From Thiomonas intermedia (GTDB lineage Bacteria > Pseudomonadota > Gammaproteobacteria > Burkholderiales > Burkholderiaceae_C): a stretch of DNA of 64,000 nucleotides. The stretch lies in assembly GCF_002028405.1 (NCBI RefSeq), contig NZ_CP020046.1:186001-250000 (forward strand), written 5' to 3'. This document shows positions 31,411 to 41,180 of the stretch, piece by piece; position 1 is the first letter of the stretch; every line of letters begins with the position of its first letter. A program made the translations under genes and the position numbers. Under the pieces are notes generated by a model. The model ran no database searches, was not told the origin of the DNA, and saw only the letters and a program-made list of their open reading frames with translations.

Positions 31411-33061
31411 GGCGCGCAACCCCCGCGCTCGCGCTGCCCGCTCGCAGCCCCCCGAGCAGGCCATCCCCACGCCGACCCACCTCGCGGACGGGGAGGGAGT
31501 GTCCTCTCCTCCCCCACAGGGTGGAGGAGGCCGGGAGGGGGAGACACCCGCCTTGGGGCGGCCCGGCGGCGGGGTGTCCATCCGGCTGCTGCAAGTCAGC
31601 GCCGAGATCTACCCTCTTCTAAAGACCGGGGGGCTGGCCGACATCGCGGGAGCCCTGCCTGCCGCGCTGGCCACGGCCGGTTGCGACGCACGGGTGCTGC
31701 TGCCTGGCTTTCCCGCCATCCGCGACGGCCTGCGCGATGGTCAGCCCATTGGCCAGTTCAGCCTGCCCTGGGGCGAAACGGTTCGCGTGCTGCGTGGCAC
31801 GCTCCCGGCCGTGCCCGGCGCTGAGGGCAGCCCGGTACATGCCTATGTGCTCGATGCCCCGGGTTTGTACGACCGCCCCGGCAACCCCTACGAAGACGCG
31901 CAGCGCCGCCCCTATGCCGACAATCACCGCCGCTTCGCCGCCCTGGGTTGGGGCGCAGCCCATCTGGCCCGCGGCCTCGATGCGGCCTGGACGCCCGAGC
32001 TCGTGCACGGGCACGACTGGCACGCCGGGCTGGCCGCCGCCTGTCTGAAGTTCACCGCGGGGCGGCCTGTTCCCGTCGTGTTCACGGTGCACAACCTCGC
32101 GTATCAAGGCCTGTTTTCGGCCGATGTGCTCGGTGAACTCGGCCTTCCCGTTTCGGCGTTTCAGGTCGAAGGACTGGAGTTTCACGGCCAGATCTCGTAC
32201 ATGAAGGCCGGGCTGTATTACGCCGACCGGATCACCACGGTCAGCCCGACCTACGCCCGCGAAATCCAGACTCCCGAGCAAGGTTTCGGGCTCGACGGGC
32301 TGCTTCGTGCGCGGCGCAACGAGCTCGGCGGCATTCTCAACGCGGTCGACGCGGCGGTCTGGAACCCCGCCACCGATGCGCTGATCACGCGCCATTACGC
32401 CGCCGATCAGCCCGCGGGCAAGTCTCGCTGCAAGGCCGCGCTGCAGGAGGAAGCCGGTCTGGCGGTGCGCAAGGGTGCGCCGCTGTTCACCGTGGTCAGC
32501 CGCCTGGCCGAGCAGAAAGGCCTCAACCTGGTGCTCGCCGGCATCGACTCCCTGGTGCAAGGCGGAGGACAGTTGCTGGTTCTGGGCAGCGGCGATCACG
32601 CCCTGGAGTCGGCCTTTGCCCACGCGGCCCAACGCCACGCGGGCAGCGTTGCCCTGCGTGTCGGTTACGACGAGGCTTTCGCCCATCGCATTTTCGCCGG
32701 CAGCGACGTGACGCTGGTGCCGTCGCGCTTCGAGCCCTGTGGCCTGACGCAAATGTATGGCCTGCTCTACGGCAGCCTGCCGCTAGTGCGCGCCGTGGGC
32801 GGCCTGGCCGACACGGTGGTCGATGCCGATCTCGCCACCCTCGACGATGGGACGGCAACGGGCATCGTTTTTGCTAGCTTTTCGGAGGCGGATTACCGCC
32901 ACGCGGTCCGTCGCGCACTGGCCCTGTATCGCCAGCCGCGCGCCTGGGCCCGGGTGCGGCAAACCGGCATGCAACAAGACTTCAGCTGGACGCAAGCGGC
33001 CCGGCATTACCGCGCGGTGTATCTAGCTGCCCTCCAGATTCCTTCTCGCGCATCCTCATGA
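31403..33061 (+). CDS. glgA: Glycogen synthase, with unusual N-terminal extension
   Basis: A 552-residue frame when read from the ATG at 31403, which overlaps the glgC stop (ATGACTGA). The GT5 core starts only at about residue 58 with [25 protein letters not shown], the ADP-glucose-binding KTGG motif, and continues to the C-terminal [17 protein letters not shown]. Known GlgA proteins begin at this core, so the first 57 residues (Pro/Gly/Arg-rich, over a DNA hairpin) are extra. An in-frame GTG at 31574 would give a normal 495-residue enzyme but lacks a convincing ribosome-binding site. I annotate the longer frame and regard the start as uncertain. It overlaps glgP by four bases. Confidence 0.93.
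   Translation: MTEARNPRARAARSQPPEQAIPTPTHLADGEGVSSPPPQGGGGREGETPALGRPGGGVSIRLLQVSAEIYPLLKTGGLADIAGALPAALATAGCDARVLLPGFPAIRDGLRDGQPIGQFSLPWGETVRVLRGTLPAVPGAEGSPVHAYVLDAPGLYDRPGNPYEDAQRRPYADNHRRFAALGWGAAHLARGLDAAWTPELVHGHDWHAGLAAACLKFTAGRPVPVVFTVHNLAYQGLFSADVLGELGLPVSAFQVEGLEFHGQISYMKAGLYYADRITTVSPTYAREIQTPEQGFGLDGLLRARRNELGGILNAVDAAVWNPATDALITRHYAADQPAGKSRCKAALQEEAGLAVRKGAPLFTVVSRLAEQKGLNLVLAGIDSLVQGGGQLLVLGSGDHALESAFAHAAQRHAGSVALRVGYDEAFAHRIFAGSDVTLVPSRFEPCGLTQMYGLLYGSLPLVRAVGGLADTVVDADLATLDDGTATGIVFASFSEADYRHAVRRALALYRQPRAWARVRQTGMQQDFSWTQAARHYRAVYLAALQIPSRASS
31506..31529. repeat. Hairpin in the extra 5' part of glgA
   Basis: CTCCTCC (31506-31512) pairs with GGAGGAG (31523-31529) in a purine/pyrimidine-skewed GC-rich block (about 31480-31575). 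The block interrupts the otherwise tight glgC-glgA junction and looks like an inserted REP-type repeat. Confidence 0.45.
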
Positions 33062-35541
33062 CACCTGAGCCCAAACCGCCCCTTCCCGAAGCCGCCTCGG
33101 TTCCCTTCGTCCACGACACGCCGCCTCACGATGTGGGCGCGCTCAAGCGAGCGATCTCCAACAAGCTGATGTTCCAGATCGGCAAAGACCCGAGCTCGGC
33201 GCAGCCCATCGACTGGCTGCATGCGGCCTCCTATGCCGTGCGCGACCTGATGGTGGAGCGTTGGTTCAACACCACCCATACCCGCAACACGAAGGACGCC
33301 AAGCAGGTCTATTACCTGTCGATGGAATTTCTCATCGGCCGCACCTTCACCAACGCCCTCATCGCGCTGGAGCTGACCGCGCCGCTGCACGCGGCGCTGA
33401 GCGATCTGGGCGTCGACATGAACGCCATCGCCGATCTCGAACCCGATGCAGCCCTGGGCAACGGCGGCCTGGGCCGCCTGGCCGCCTGTTTTCTCGACAG
33501 CATGGCCACGCTGGGCATTCCCGGCTACGGCTACGGCATCCGCTACGACTACGGCATGTTCCGCCAGACCATCGTCGACGGGAGGCAGGTCGAGGTACCC
33601 GACTATTGGCTCACCTCGGGCAACCCCTGGGAATTTCCGCGGCCCGAAGTGGTGTACCGGGTGCAGTTCGGCGGCCACGTCATCAAGGAGGGCGACCGCG
33701 CCCGCTGGGTGGATACGCACGATGTCGAGGCCATGGCCTACGACACCATCATTCCCGGCTACGACACCCAGACCATCAACACCCTGCGACTCTGGTCGGC
33801 CAAGGCCACCAAGGAGATCGATCTGGGCGCCTTCAACCGTGGCGACTACTTCGGCGCAGTCGAACAGAAGAACCACTCCGAAAACGTGTCGCGCGTGCTC
33901 TACCCCGACGACTCGACCGACGCCGGACGCGAGCTTCGGCTGCACCAGGAGTATTTTTTCTGCAGCGCCAGCGTGCAGGATCTCATGCGCCGCTACCTGC
34001 AGACGCACACCACCTTCGACCAGTTCGCCGACAAGGTGTCCATCCACCTCAACGACACCCACCCGGTGCTCGCCGTACCCGAGTTGATGCGCCTGTTCCT
34101 CGACGTGCATCACCTGCCCTTCAACGACGCCTGGCGCATCTGCCAGGGCGTGTTTTCCTACACCAATCACACGCTGATGTCGGAGGCGCTCGAAACCTGG
34201 CCCATCGACATGCTGGGCCGCGTGCTGCCGCGCCATCTGCAGATCATCCTCGACATCAACGCCTATTTCCTCAGCCGGCTCACGCAGAAGCACGGGCATG
34301 ACGTCAACCTGATGCGGCACGTCTCGCTGGTCAACGAATCGGGCACGCGCTCCATCCGCATGGCCTACCTCGCCGTGCTGGCCAGCCACTCGGTCAACGG
34401 CGTCTCGGCGCTGCACTCCGAACTCATGCAGCAGTCCATCTTCGCCGACTTCGCCCGCATCTGGCCTACCCGCTTCAACAACAAGACCAACGGCATCACC
34501 CAGCGCCGCTGGCTCGCGCTGGCCAACCCGCCGCTGGCCGCCCTGCTCGACAAGACCATCGGCACGCACTGGCGCCGCGATCTGTCCGACCTGGCCAAGC
34601 TGCGCCCGCTGCTGGGCAGCTCGGACCTCATCAAAGAGTTCCAGCGTGCCAAGCGCAGCAACAAGGTGCGTTTCGCCGCCTGGCTGAAGACACACCACGA
34701 CATGAGCATTCCGGTCGATGCGCTCTACGACGTGCAGGTCAAGCGCATCCATGAATACAAGCGTCAGCTGCTCAACGTGCTGCACGTCATCACGCGCTAC
34801 CTGCGCATCCTCGAGCAGCCGGGCAGCGTCACGGTGCCACGCGTGATCATTTTTTCGGGCAAGGCAGCCTCGGCCTATCACGTGGCCAAGCTCATCATCC
34901 AGCTCATCAACGATGTCGCCAGGACGGTCAACCACGATGACCGCGTGGGCGATCTGCTCAAGGTCGTGTTCGTGCCCAATTACAGCGTGAGCGCGGCCGA
35001 GGTGATCATTCCCGCGGCCGATCTTTCCGAACAGATTTCCACCGCGGGCACCGAGGCCTCGGGCACGGGCAATATGAAGCTGGCCGTCAACGGCGCCCTC
35101 ACCATCGGCACGCTCGATGGCGCCAATGTCGAGATCCAGGAGAACGTCGGCGCCGACAACATCTTCATCTTCGGCCTCACCGCGGGTGAAGTCACCGATC
35201 TGCGCATGACCGGCTATCAGCCCCACACGATCGCCAGCGCCAACCCCGAACTGTCGCGCGTGCTCGAAACCCTGCGCGATGGCCGCTTCAGCCCCGAAGA
35301 CCCGCACCGCTACCAGAGCCTCTACGACCTGCTTGTGAACTGGGGTGACCACTACATGCTGCTGGCCGACTATGCCAGCTACATCGCCGCGCAAGGCAAG
35401 GTCGATGCGCTGTACCGCAAGCCCGACGAATGGACGAAACGGGCGCTGACCAATGTCGCCGGCATGGGGCCGTTCTCCTCTGACCGCACCATCGCCGAAT
35501 ATGCCGAGCAGATCTGGCATGCCAGGCCCTTGCTAAGCTGA
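33058..35541 (+). CDS. glgP: Glycogen/alpha-glucan phosphorylase
   Basis: An 827-residue GT35 enzyme that releases glucose 1-phosphate from glycogen. It has YYLSMEFLIGRTFTNAL, GNGGLGRLAACFLDSMATL, NDTHPVLAVPELMR, and near the C-terminus the PLP-lysine motif EASGTGNMKLAVNGALTIG. Length is typical. It overlaps glgA by four bases, so synthesis and breakdown enzymes are encoded on one message. Confidence 0.98.
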   Translation: MTPEPKPPLPEAASVPFVHDTPPHDVGALKRAISNKLMFQIGKDPSSAQPIDWLHAASYAVRDLMVERWFNTTHTRNTKDAKQVYYLSMEFLIGRTFTNALIALELTAPLHAALSDLGVDMNAIADLEPDAALGNGGLGRLAACFLDSMATLGIPGYGYGIRYDYGMFRQTIVDGRQVEVPDYWLTSGNPWEFPRPEVVYRVQFGGHVIKEGDRARWVDTHDVEAMAYDTIIPGYDTQTINTLRLWSAKATKEIDLGAFNRGDYFGAVEQKNHSENVSRVLYPDDSTDAGRELRLHQEYFFCSASVQDLMRRYLQTHTTFDQFADKVSIHLNDTHPVLAVPELMRLFLDVHHLPFNDAWRICQGVFSYTNHTLMSEALETWPIDMLGRVLPRHLQIILDINAYFLSRLTQKHGHDVNLMRHVSLVNESGTRSIRMAYLAVLASHSVNGVSALHSELMQQSIFADFARIWPTRFNNKTNGITQRRWLALANPPLAALLDKTIGTHWRRDLSDLAKLRPLLGSSDLIKEFQRAKRSNKVRFAAWLKTHHDMSIPVDALYDVQVKRIHEYKRQLLNVLHVITRYLRILEQPGSVTVPRVIIFSGKAASAYHVAKLIIQLINDVARTVNHDDRVGDLLKVVFVPNYSVSAAEVIIPAADLSEQISTAGTEASGTGNMKLAVNGALTIGTLDGANVEIQENVGADNIFIFGLTAGEVTDLRMTGYQPHTIASANPELSRVLETLRDGRFSPEDPHRYQSLYDLLVNWGDHYMLLADYASYIAAQGKVDALYRKPDEWTKRALTNVAGMGPFSSDRTIAEYAEQIWHARPLLS

Positions 35542-35579
35542 TCGCCGTCATCGCCCTCCCCTTTCTGCGCCCTACCGTC

Positions 35580-37088
35580 ATGCCCATCCCCAAGACCATC
35601 GATACCGCAGGCCTGCGGCTGGAGTTCACCCGTCACGGCGAACAGGCGCTCGCCACCGCGCTCAAGACCCTCGAAGCCTTGCCCCACAAGGCCGAAGATC
35701 TGGTGAGCAAGACGGTGCTCAACGGCAGCGAAAACCGGCCCGCCTGGCACGTGCTGTCGCGACTGGGCGCCAAGGGGCGCGACGCCGCCTCACAAGCGGC
35801 GGCCGAATTTCTGCATGCCGAGTTCGCCCGCATGGCCGACTGGGTGGACCGCCTGGTGGAGGACGCAGGCCCCGAGGGGCTGGACATCATCCACCTCGGC
35901 GCCGGGGGATCGGAAACGCCAATGCTCGCGCTCTACACCGCGATCTCGGTGCTCCAGCCCGCGCGCTGCCGCATCCACTGGGTCGCCAACCTCGACGGCG
36001 CCACCATCGACGCCGCACTCACGACCGCCCAGCCCGAGCGCAGCTGGATCGTCATCAACAGCAAGTCCTTCCGTACCCAGGAGGTCATGCGAAACGCCGA
36101 CATCGCACTGCGCTGGCTGGGCGACGGCATCGGCGCCGACAAGGCCCGGACACGCCTGGTCGCCCTGACGGCCAACGCCGAGCTGGCCCTGCAGCGATTC
36201 GGCCTTCCGGCCGATCAGATCTTCCGCTCGCTGCCGGAAATCGGCGGACGCTTCTCGCTGTGGAGCGCGCACGGGCTGGTGCTGCTGCTGGCCTTCGGCC
36301 GCGAGGTCGTCACCCAGCTTCACGCCGGCGCCCACGCGATGGACGCGCACTTCCTCGAAACCCCGCTGGAGCAAAGCGCCCCCGGCCTGATGGCGGGCCT
36401 TTCCCACGCCTACCGCGTGCGCTTCGGACTGCCGCTGCTGTCCATCGGTCTGTACGGCGACGCCTTCTCGCACATGCCGCTGTATCTGCAGCAACTGCTC
36501 ATGGAGTCGCTGGGCAAATCCACCAGCGCCGACGGCATGCAGCCCGTCCACGTCAGCGGACCGGCGGTCATCAGCGGCGTGGGAACCCCCGTGCAGCACA
36601 CCTATTTTCAGCTGCTGCATCAGGCCGCCGTGCCGGTGTTTCACGAGATCGTCGCCGTGGCCCATCCCTGGCACCGCCATCTGCGAGAACATCTCGCCCT
36701 GCTGGCCAACGCCCTCGGCCAGGCCGATGCCCTGTGGAATGGCAAAGACGCCTCGAGCTGGCAGACCGAACTGATGGCTCAGGGCATGTCGCCCGACGCC
36801 GCCGCCCGTGCCGCACATCACCGCGCCTGCCCCGGAGGGCGTCCGTCCACCTTCATCTGGATGGAACAACTCAGCCCCTATCACCTCGGCGCCCTGCTCG
36901 CCCTCTACGAACACCGCACCGTCGTGGAAGGGTGGCTCTATGGCATCAATCCCTTCGATCAATGGGGCGTCGAACTCGGCAAGACCCTTGCCACCAAGAT
37001 TGAAAACGCCTTGCTGTCGCAAAACGCCCAGGGTCTGAGCACGGAAACTGCCGCCTCACTCGACTATCTCCGCGCTCAACGCGACTGA
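35580..37088 (+). CDS. pgi: Glucose-6-phosphate isomerase
   Basis: A 502-residue sugar isomerase interconverting glucose 6-phosphate and fructose 6-phosphate. It has HLGAGGSETPMLAL in place of the usual GIGGS, NSKSFRTQEVM, IGGRFSLWSAHGLVLLLAFG (family signature region), QQLLMESLGKS, and the C-terminal GINPFDQWGVELGKTLA. It is slightly shorter than E. coli Pgi. Last gene of the cluster, 38 bases after glgP. Confidence 0.96.
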   Translation: MPIPKTIDTAGLRLEFTRHGEQALATALKTLEALPHKAEDLVSKTVLNGSENRPAWHVLSRLGAKGRDAASQAAAEFLHAEFARMADWVDRLVEDAGPEGLDIIHLGAGGSETPMLALYTAISVLQPARCRIHWVANLDGATIDAALTTAQPERSWIVINSKSFRTQEVMRNADIALRWLGDGIGADKARTRLVALTANAELALQRFGLPADQIFRSLPEIGGRFSLWSAHGLVLLLAFGREVVTQLHAGAHAMDAHFLETPLEQSAPGLMAGLSHAYRVRFGLPLLSIGLYGDAFSHMPLYLQQLLMESLGKSTSADGMQPVHVSGPAVISGVGTPVQHTYFQLLHQAAVPVFHEIVAVAHPWHRHLREHLALLANALGQADALWNGKDASSWQTELMAQGMSPDAAARAAHHRACPGGRPSTFIWMEQLSPYHLGALLALYEHRTVVEGWLYGINPFDQWGVELGKTLATKIENALLSQNAQGLSTETAASLDYLRAQRD

Positions 37089-37570
37089 CGCTTCGTGTCC
37101 AGGGCAGCCACCTGACTCAAGAGCGAGGAGCAAGCCCTCGAACAGGCAGCCCGTAAGGCAGGCACCGCATCGCAACGCCTCAATCATCCGCAACCGAACT
37201 GGCCGCAGCCTGAGGCCCTGCAGATCGCGATTTCTCGGGCCCCCATCACGGCCTTGACCGGGCGTTGGCGGCTATTCGCACTGAGCTCGCCAGCGCGGCC
37301 GAAAGCATCGGCCTGTGGCTGATGGCGTTGCCGCAGATCGGCACCTGATTCACCCCTGTACGGATATGTCCGCCAAAGGCGAACGAATCGCGGCCATGGC
37401 AGGGACACGCATTGATCTCGCACTGACCTGCCCCCGGCTACTCCTTGGCCCTTCTCGGGCCGATCAGGCCGGGAATCTCTGTTATCGATCGGTTCGAAAT
37501 CCGGGGACAAAGCCATTCAACCCGGACCTCCACTTTGGATTGATGCGTCTGCAGGGGGCAGATCAACCTC

Positions 37571-37585
37571 GCGACAATTTGTCGC
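37571..37585 (+). promoter_or_regulatory. Operator-like palindrome upstream of TonB receptor
   Basis: GCGACAA-T-TTGTCGC, a perfect 7-1-7 palindrome, ends 14 bases before the possible -35 box. It does not match the Fur consensus. It is probably the site of an unknown dimeric regulator. Confidence 0.45.
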
Positions 37586-37599
37586 ATTCCCACAAATTT

Positions 37600-37629
37600 T
37601 TGCTCACCGTACTCTCCAATATCTAAATA
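37600..37629 (+). promoter_or_regulatory. Possible sigma-70 promoter of the TonB receptor gene
   Basis: TTGCTC, 18 bases, TAAATA in an AT-rich stretch 25-54 bases before the start codon at 37654. Assigned by eye. Confidence 0.3.
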
Positions 37630-37653
37630 TCTAGATAACTTACGGTAGGGAAA

Positions 37654-39855
37654 ATGGGGAATAGAGGAACGAGGCTCGGCCTGGCATTCGCGGTCCTGTG
37701 TGTTGCAATCCATCCGCCGGTTCATGCGCAGAACCTACGACTGAATCACGCTGCATCGCCTGATGCCGCTGATGACGCGATCAGTCAATTGCCAGAAGTG
37801 ACGGTTACGGCGAGCAGGCCAACTCCAATTGCTCCGGCATCGGCGGCAGCCCCAGGCGTCAATGCGGCCAACAGCCAGCCATCGTCCTACACGGCGCTCG
37901 ACTCCCGTTCGGCAACCCGTACCAACACGCCGCTGATCAATGTGCCGCAGTCGGTTCAGGTCCTCATCCGCAAGCTGATCGACGATCAGGGACTCAACAC
38001 GCTGGGCAGCGCCCTCCTCAACGTCTCGGGCGTCACTCCCACGCGCTCGGACGAGATCCTGTTCATTCCACCGATCGTGCGTGGATTTCCGGCGGAGGTC
38101 TATGTCGATGGCCTGCCGATCTTTGCAGGCAACCAACAAGCCTACGACCCGGACGGTCTGGTCGGTATCGGGCGCATCGATGTGCTCAAGGGGCCAAGCG
38201 CCACGCTCTATGGTGGCGGCCTGGGTACGCCACTCGGCGGCGTCATCAATCTCGAAACCGAGCGGCCCAGCGATAAACCGGGCGGCTATGTAGCGATGCG
38301 GGCGGGCAGTTTTGGCACTCAGAATCCTTCATTCGACCTGACCGGCCCCCTGACCTCGACGATAGATGGTCGGATCGCGGGCAGCTACCAAGATAGCGAT
38401 AGTTGGATTGACAAAGTCCACGGCAGGCGCTGGTCTTTGCAGCCCAGCCTTTCGTTCCGGATCGACGATGCGACCGACCTTTTGCTGCAGGGTCAGTTCA
38501 ACCGTCGAAGCTCTCTTGAATATTCCGGCCTTCCGGCCGATGCGGCCCTGGCCGGGACGCTGGACCGCGATGCCTTTCCGGGCTCACCGATCGGCCAGCC
38601 ATTGACGAAAAACGACAACAACATGGTCACGGCCACCTTGCGGCATGCCTTTTCTGACCGCATGAAGTTGACAGTCACTGGCCGAACCTATTCGGGCGAT
38701 GTCGATGAGAGCGGAAGCTTCGTCTATCCCGGACTGGCCCCGGGAGACGCTCCACCGATCTATAACGTCTTTCCCATCACGATGGTCACGCGCACCAGGG
38801 AAGTGACCTTGGATGCCAATCTGGCCGCCAAGGTCGACATGCTTGGCGGAACACACGAATGGCTGGCAGGCGTGAACTACGACCGGACCCGCTTTTATAG
38901 CGGCATGGGCCTTTTCGTCAGCGACAGCCCGTCGGGCACGATCAACCTGGCCGATCCGGCATACAACCTGCGTTACACACCCCAGACACCGGTCAACTCC
39001 TACGAGGACGATCGTTACGAGACAACCGCAGTCTATGTACAAGATCAGGCGACCTACGGCCCGCTGCATTTGACGGGCGGCTTGCGCCTGACCTCACTCC
39101 AGTTCCTTGAGAACAGCGATTACGGCGTCGCCAACGATACGACCTACACCCACGTTTCCCCGCGGTTCGGTGCCACACTCGACATCGCACAAGGGGTCGC
39201 CCTCTATGCGGGTTATGCGACCGCCTTCCGTGCGCCCTTTGGCTTCGTCGGACTACAGACCCCCAAGCCGGAAACCTCCAGCAACGTTGAAGGCGGAATC
39301 AAGTTGGCGCTGCCCGGAGTTGGTCTTTCAGGCACGCTGGCACTCTTTCGCCAGACCCATGACAACGTCGCCACCCCGGATCCCAACAACGTGGGCTATT
39401 ACATCCAGAGTGGGCGGCAGCGGGCCAACGGCGCGGAGGCCGATCTGGTGTGGGAGCCGACGCCGGCGTTCTCGCTGCTCGTCAACTATGCCCACACGAA
39501 CACGCGCGATGAGGGCGTGGCCCCTGGCGACAGGCTCGCGCGGGTGCCCAGCAACAGCGGGCGAGTTGCCGTGCGCTACCGGTGGCTCACTGGGCCGGCG
39601 AAGGGACTTTCGTTCGGCGTAGGCGTTACGGCCTTCAGCTCGCGCGAATTGACCCTTCCCAACACCATCGCTGTGCCCGGCTATGCCGCGATCGACGCAC
39701 AGGCGGCCTATGACATCGGCCGGTTTACCGTCGCACTTTCCCTGGTCAATCTCACCGGGCGGCAGGCCTGGGATCCGTACTCCTATATGGGTTATCCCGT
39801 CGTTGCGCCCAATCAACCGCGATCGGCCTTTCTCACGCTCAAGGCCAGGATCTGA
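37654..39855 (+). CDS. TonB-dependent outer-membrane receptor
   Basis: A 733-residue receptor. A signal peptide (ends VHA) is followed by a TonB-box-like LPEVTVTASR (about residues 46-55), a plug domain (NVPQSVQVLIRKLIDDQG, RGFPAEVYVDGLPIF, IDVLKGPSATLYGGG...GGVINLETERP) and a 22-strand barrel. The form is the siderophore-receptor type (TIGR01783-like). There is no N-terminal STN signalling domain. It ends LTLKARI, without the usual terminal aromatic residue. The substrate is unknown. A periplasmic esterase gene follows immediately (one base between stop and start), so receptor and enzyme likely act on one ligand. No ECF sigma/anti-sigma pair or TonB gene is near. Confidence 0.92.
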   Translation: MGNRGTRLGLAFAVLCVAIHPPVHAQNLRLNHAASPDAADDAISQLPEVTVTASRPTPIAPASAAAPGVNAANSQPSSYTALDSRSATRTNTPLINVPQSVQVLIRKLIDDQGLNTLGSALLNVSGVTPTRSDEILFIPPIVRGFPAEVYVDGLPIFAGNQQAYDPDGLVGIGRIDVLKGPSATLYGGGLGTPLGGVINLETERPSDKPGGYVAMRAGSFGTQNPSFDLTGPLTSTIDGRIAGSYQDSDSWIDKVHGRRWSLQPSLSFRIDDATDLLLQGQFNRRSSLEYSGLPADAALAGTLDRDAFPGSPIGQPLTKNDNNMVTATLRHAFSDRMKLTVTGRTYSGDVDESGSFVYPGLAPGDAPPIYNVFPITMVTRTREVTLDANLAAKVDMLGGTHEWLAGVNYDRTRFYSGMGLFVSDSPSGTINLADPAYNLRYTPQTPVNSYEDDRYETTAVYVQDQATYGPLHLTGGLRLTSLQFLENSDYGVANDTTYTHVSPRFGATLDIAQGVALYAGYATAFRAPFGFVGLQTPKPETSSNVEGGIKLALPGVGLSGTLALFRQTHDNVATPDPNNVGYYIQSGRQRANGAEADLVWEPTPAFSLLVNYAHTNTRDEGVAPGDRLARVPSNSGRVAVRYRWLTGPAKGLSFGVGVTAFSSRELTLPNTIAVPGYAAIDAQAAYDIGRFTVALSLVNLTGRQAWDPYSYMGYPVVAPNQPRSAFLTLKARI

Positions 39856-39856
39856 A

Positions 39857-40795
39857 ATGATCAGAGGAATGCTGAGGTCTGTGACCGCCATGGTCATACT
39901 TGGTGTGGCCGATGCGGTGCTGCCGGGCGCAGTCATTGCGCAAGCGGCCAACGCTCACGGAATGATCATCCCGCTCTACGCTGCAGGGAAGGTCCCCTCG
40001 CTTGGTGTTCCGGAAACGCGGGCGAAGCTGAGCAAGGGGGGCGAAACCATCCTCTTCAATGTCAGCGATCCCACGCTGGAGTTGTTCCGTCCTGCCCCCG
40101 GGCGCGCCAACGGCACAGCGGTGATCGTTGCCCCGGGAGGCGGCTTCGTCGGGGTGGAGTACCAGGAGGGAGGAACCGTCATCGCGCGCAAGCTGGCCCG
40201 GCTCGGTGTGACCGCGTTTGTGCTGAAGTACCGCACCATACGCAGCCCGGACACTGCGACGCACATGCCCGAGACCCACTTGAAGGAGATGGGCGTGATC
40301 ATGGCCCGTGCCAAAACAGGCACACCCGTCGAACTGCCGCCATTTGCGGGCGAAAAACATGCCGTGGAGGATGGCGCGCGCGCCATCGACATCGTGCGCC
40401 AACATGCTGCGCAATGGGGCATCGATCCACGGAGGGTGGGATTGATCGGTTTTTCCGCCGGCGCCTTCCTCGCCGTCGACCTTGCGATCGGGAACAAAGC
40501 GAGCCGGCCCGACTTTGTCGGCATCTTCTACGGCGGGTTGCGCACACCCGTTCCTGCCGATGCATCGCCAGCCTTCATCGCTGCCGCAGCCGACGACGAC
40601 TATCTACCCAATGACAGCGTGCAGATCTACGAGGCATGGCGCAAAGCAGGAGCGCCTGCCGAACTCCACATCTACGAACACGGCGGCCACGGATTCAACC
40701 TCACACCAAAGGGAACGACAAGCGATCACTGGTTCGACGAACTCGTCTGGTGGATGCAGTCGCGCGGCTTGATGGGACAGGCGCGGCTCAAGTAG
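39857..40795 (+). CDS. Exported alpha/beta hydrolase (acetyl-xylan-esterase-like)
   Basis: A 312-residue protein. An N-terminal signal sequence (MIRGMLRSVTAMVILGVADAV..., cleaved near IAQA) precedes an alpha/beta hydrolase with oxyanion-loop APGGGF, nucleophile elbow GFSAGAF (G-x-S-x-G, about residue 200), an Asp in AADDDYLPND, and the catalytic His in EHGGHGFN. This arrangement is like the BD-FAE/acetyl-xylan-esterase group. It follows the TonB receptor gene with overlapping signals and probably cleaves an ester in the imported ligand (siderophore, acylated glycan or similar). Confidence 0.85.
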   Translation: MIRGMLRSVTAMVILGVADAVLPGAVIAQAANAHGMIIPLYAAGKVPSLGVPETRAKLSKGGETILFNVSDPTLELFRPAPGRANGTAVIVAPGGGFVGVEYQEGGTVIARKLARLGVTAFVLKYRTIRSPDTATHMPETHLKEMGVIMARAKTGTPVELPPFAGEKHAVEDGARAIDIVRQHAAQWGIDPRRVGLIGFSAGAFLAVDLAIGNKASRPDFVGIFYGGLRTPVPADASPAFIAAAADDDYLPNDSVQIYEAWRKAGAPAELHIYEHGGHGFNLTPKGTTSDHWFDELVWWMQSRGLMGQARLK

Positions 40796-40906
40796 AACGA
40801 CCCGTATCGGCCAGTGGGCGTTGCGCCTTCGTCTTTCCGTGTGATGCGACTTGAAGGCATGTCCGTCAGCAAAACCGTGAAAAGATGGCGATGGGGGCAC
40901 CGGACA

Positions 40907-40936
40907 CAAAGCCCGCATGGTGGGCGCGGGCTCTTT
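40907..40936 (-). terminator. Terminator after tRNA-Arg
   Basis: Minus strand: AGCCCGC, loop, GCGGGCTTTG, about 30 bases after the tRNA-Arg 3' end. The same hairpin on the plus strand (ending CTTTCCCC) could also terminate the esterase transcript. Confidence 0.65.
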
Positions 40937-40964
40937 CCCCAAACCCTTGTTTGATTGAAATTTT

Positions 40965-41041
40965 TGGCCTGCCCGACTGGATTCGAACCAGTGGCCTACG
41001 GCTTAGAAGGCCGTTGCTCTATCCAGCTGAGCTACGGGCAG
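40965..41041 (-). tRNA. tRNA-Arg (anticodon TCT)
   Basis: Minus-strand cloverleaf with acceptor CTGCCCG/CGGGCAG, discriminator G and encoded CCA. The D arm is GCTCAGCTGGATAGAGC, the anticodon loop CTTCTAA gives TCT, and the T arm is ACTGGTTCGAATCCAGT. Confidence 0.96.
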
Positions 41042-41180
41042 GACGATGCGATGCTGTGGCATGCCGCGCACACGGTTTCGGAGCGCGGAAGCCTGCGGAT
41101 TCTAACGAGATGATTGCGACGGCCGACTCGGGTGCCGGCCACGACAAGCCTTCGCACCGACGCACCCAGCCTTCCCGCCT

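Larger units (their letters stand above)
37089..37653. other. Intergenic region before the TonB receptor gene
   Basis: About 565 bases with no gene I can support. Codon-like stretches on both strands near 37130-37500 have no recognisable motif and may be decayed coding DNA. The last 90 bases become AT-rich and contain a promoter-like region and two palindromes, described separately. A 10-bp palindrome TATCTAGATA lies at 37628-37637, just ahead of the start codon. Confidence 0.5.

Noticed and set aside
33007-35520. An 837-codon frame on the minus strand
   Set aside because: Antisense shadow of glgP, His/Val/Gly/Asp-rich, no motif.
37184-37516. A 110-codon minus-strand frame before the TonB receptor
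   Set aside because: No motif, no ribosome-binding site, composition like non-coding DNA.
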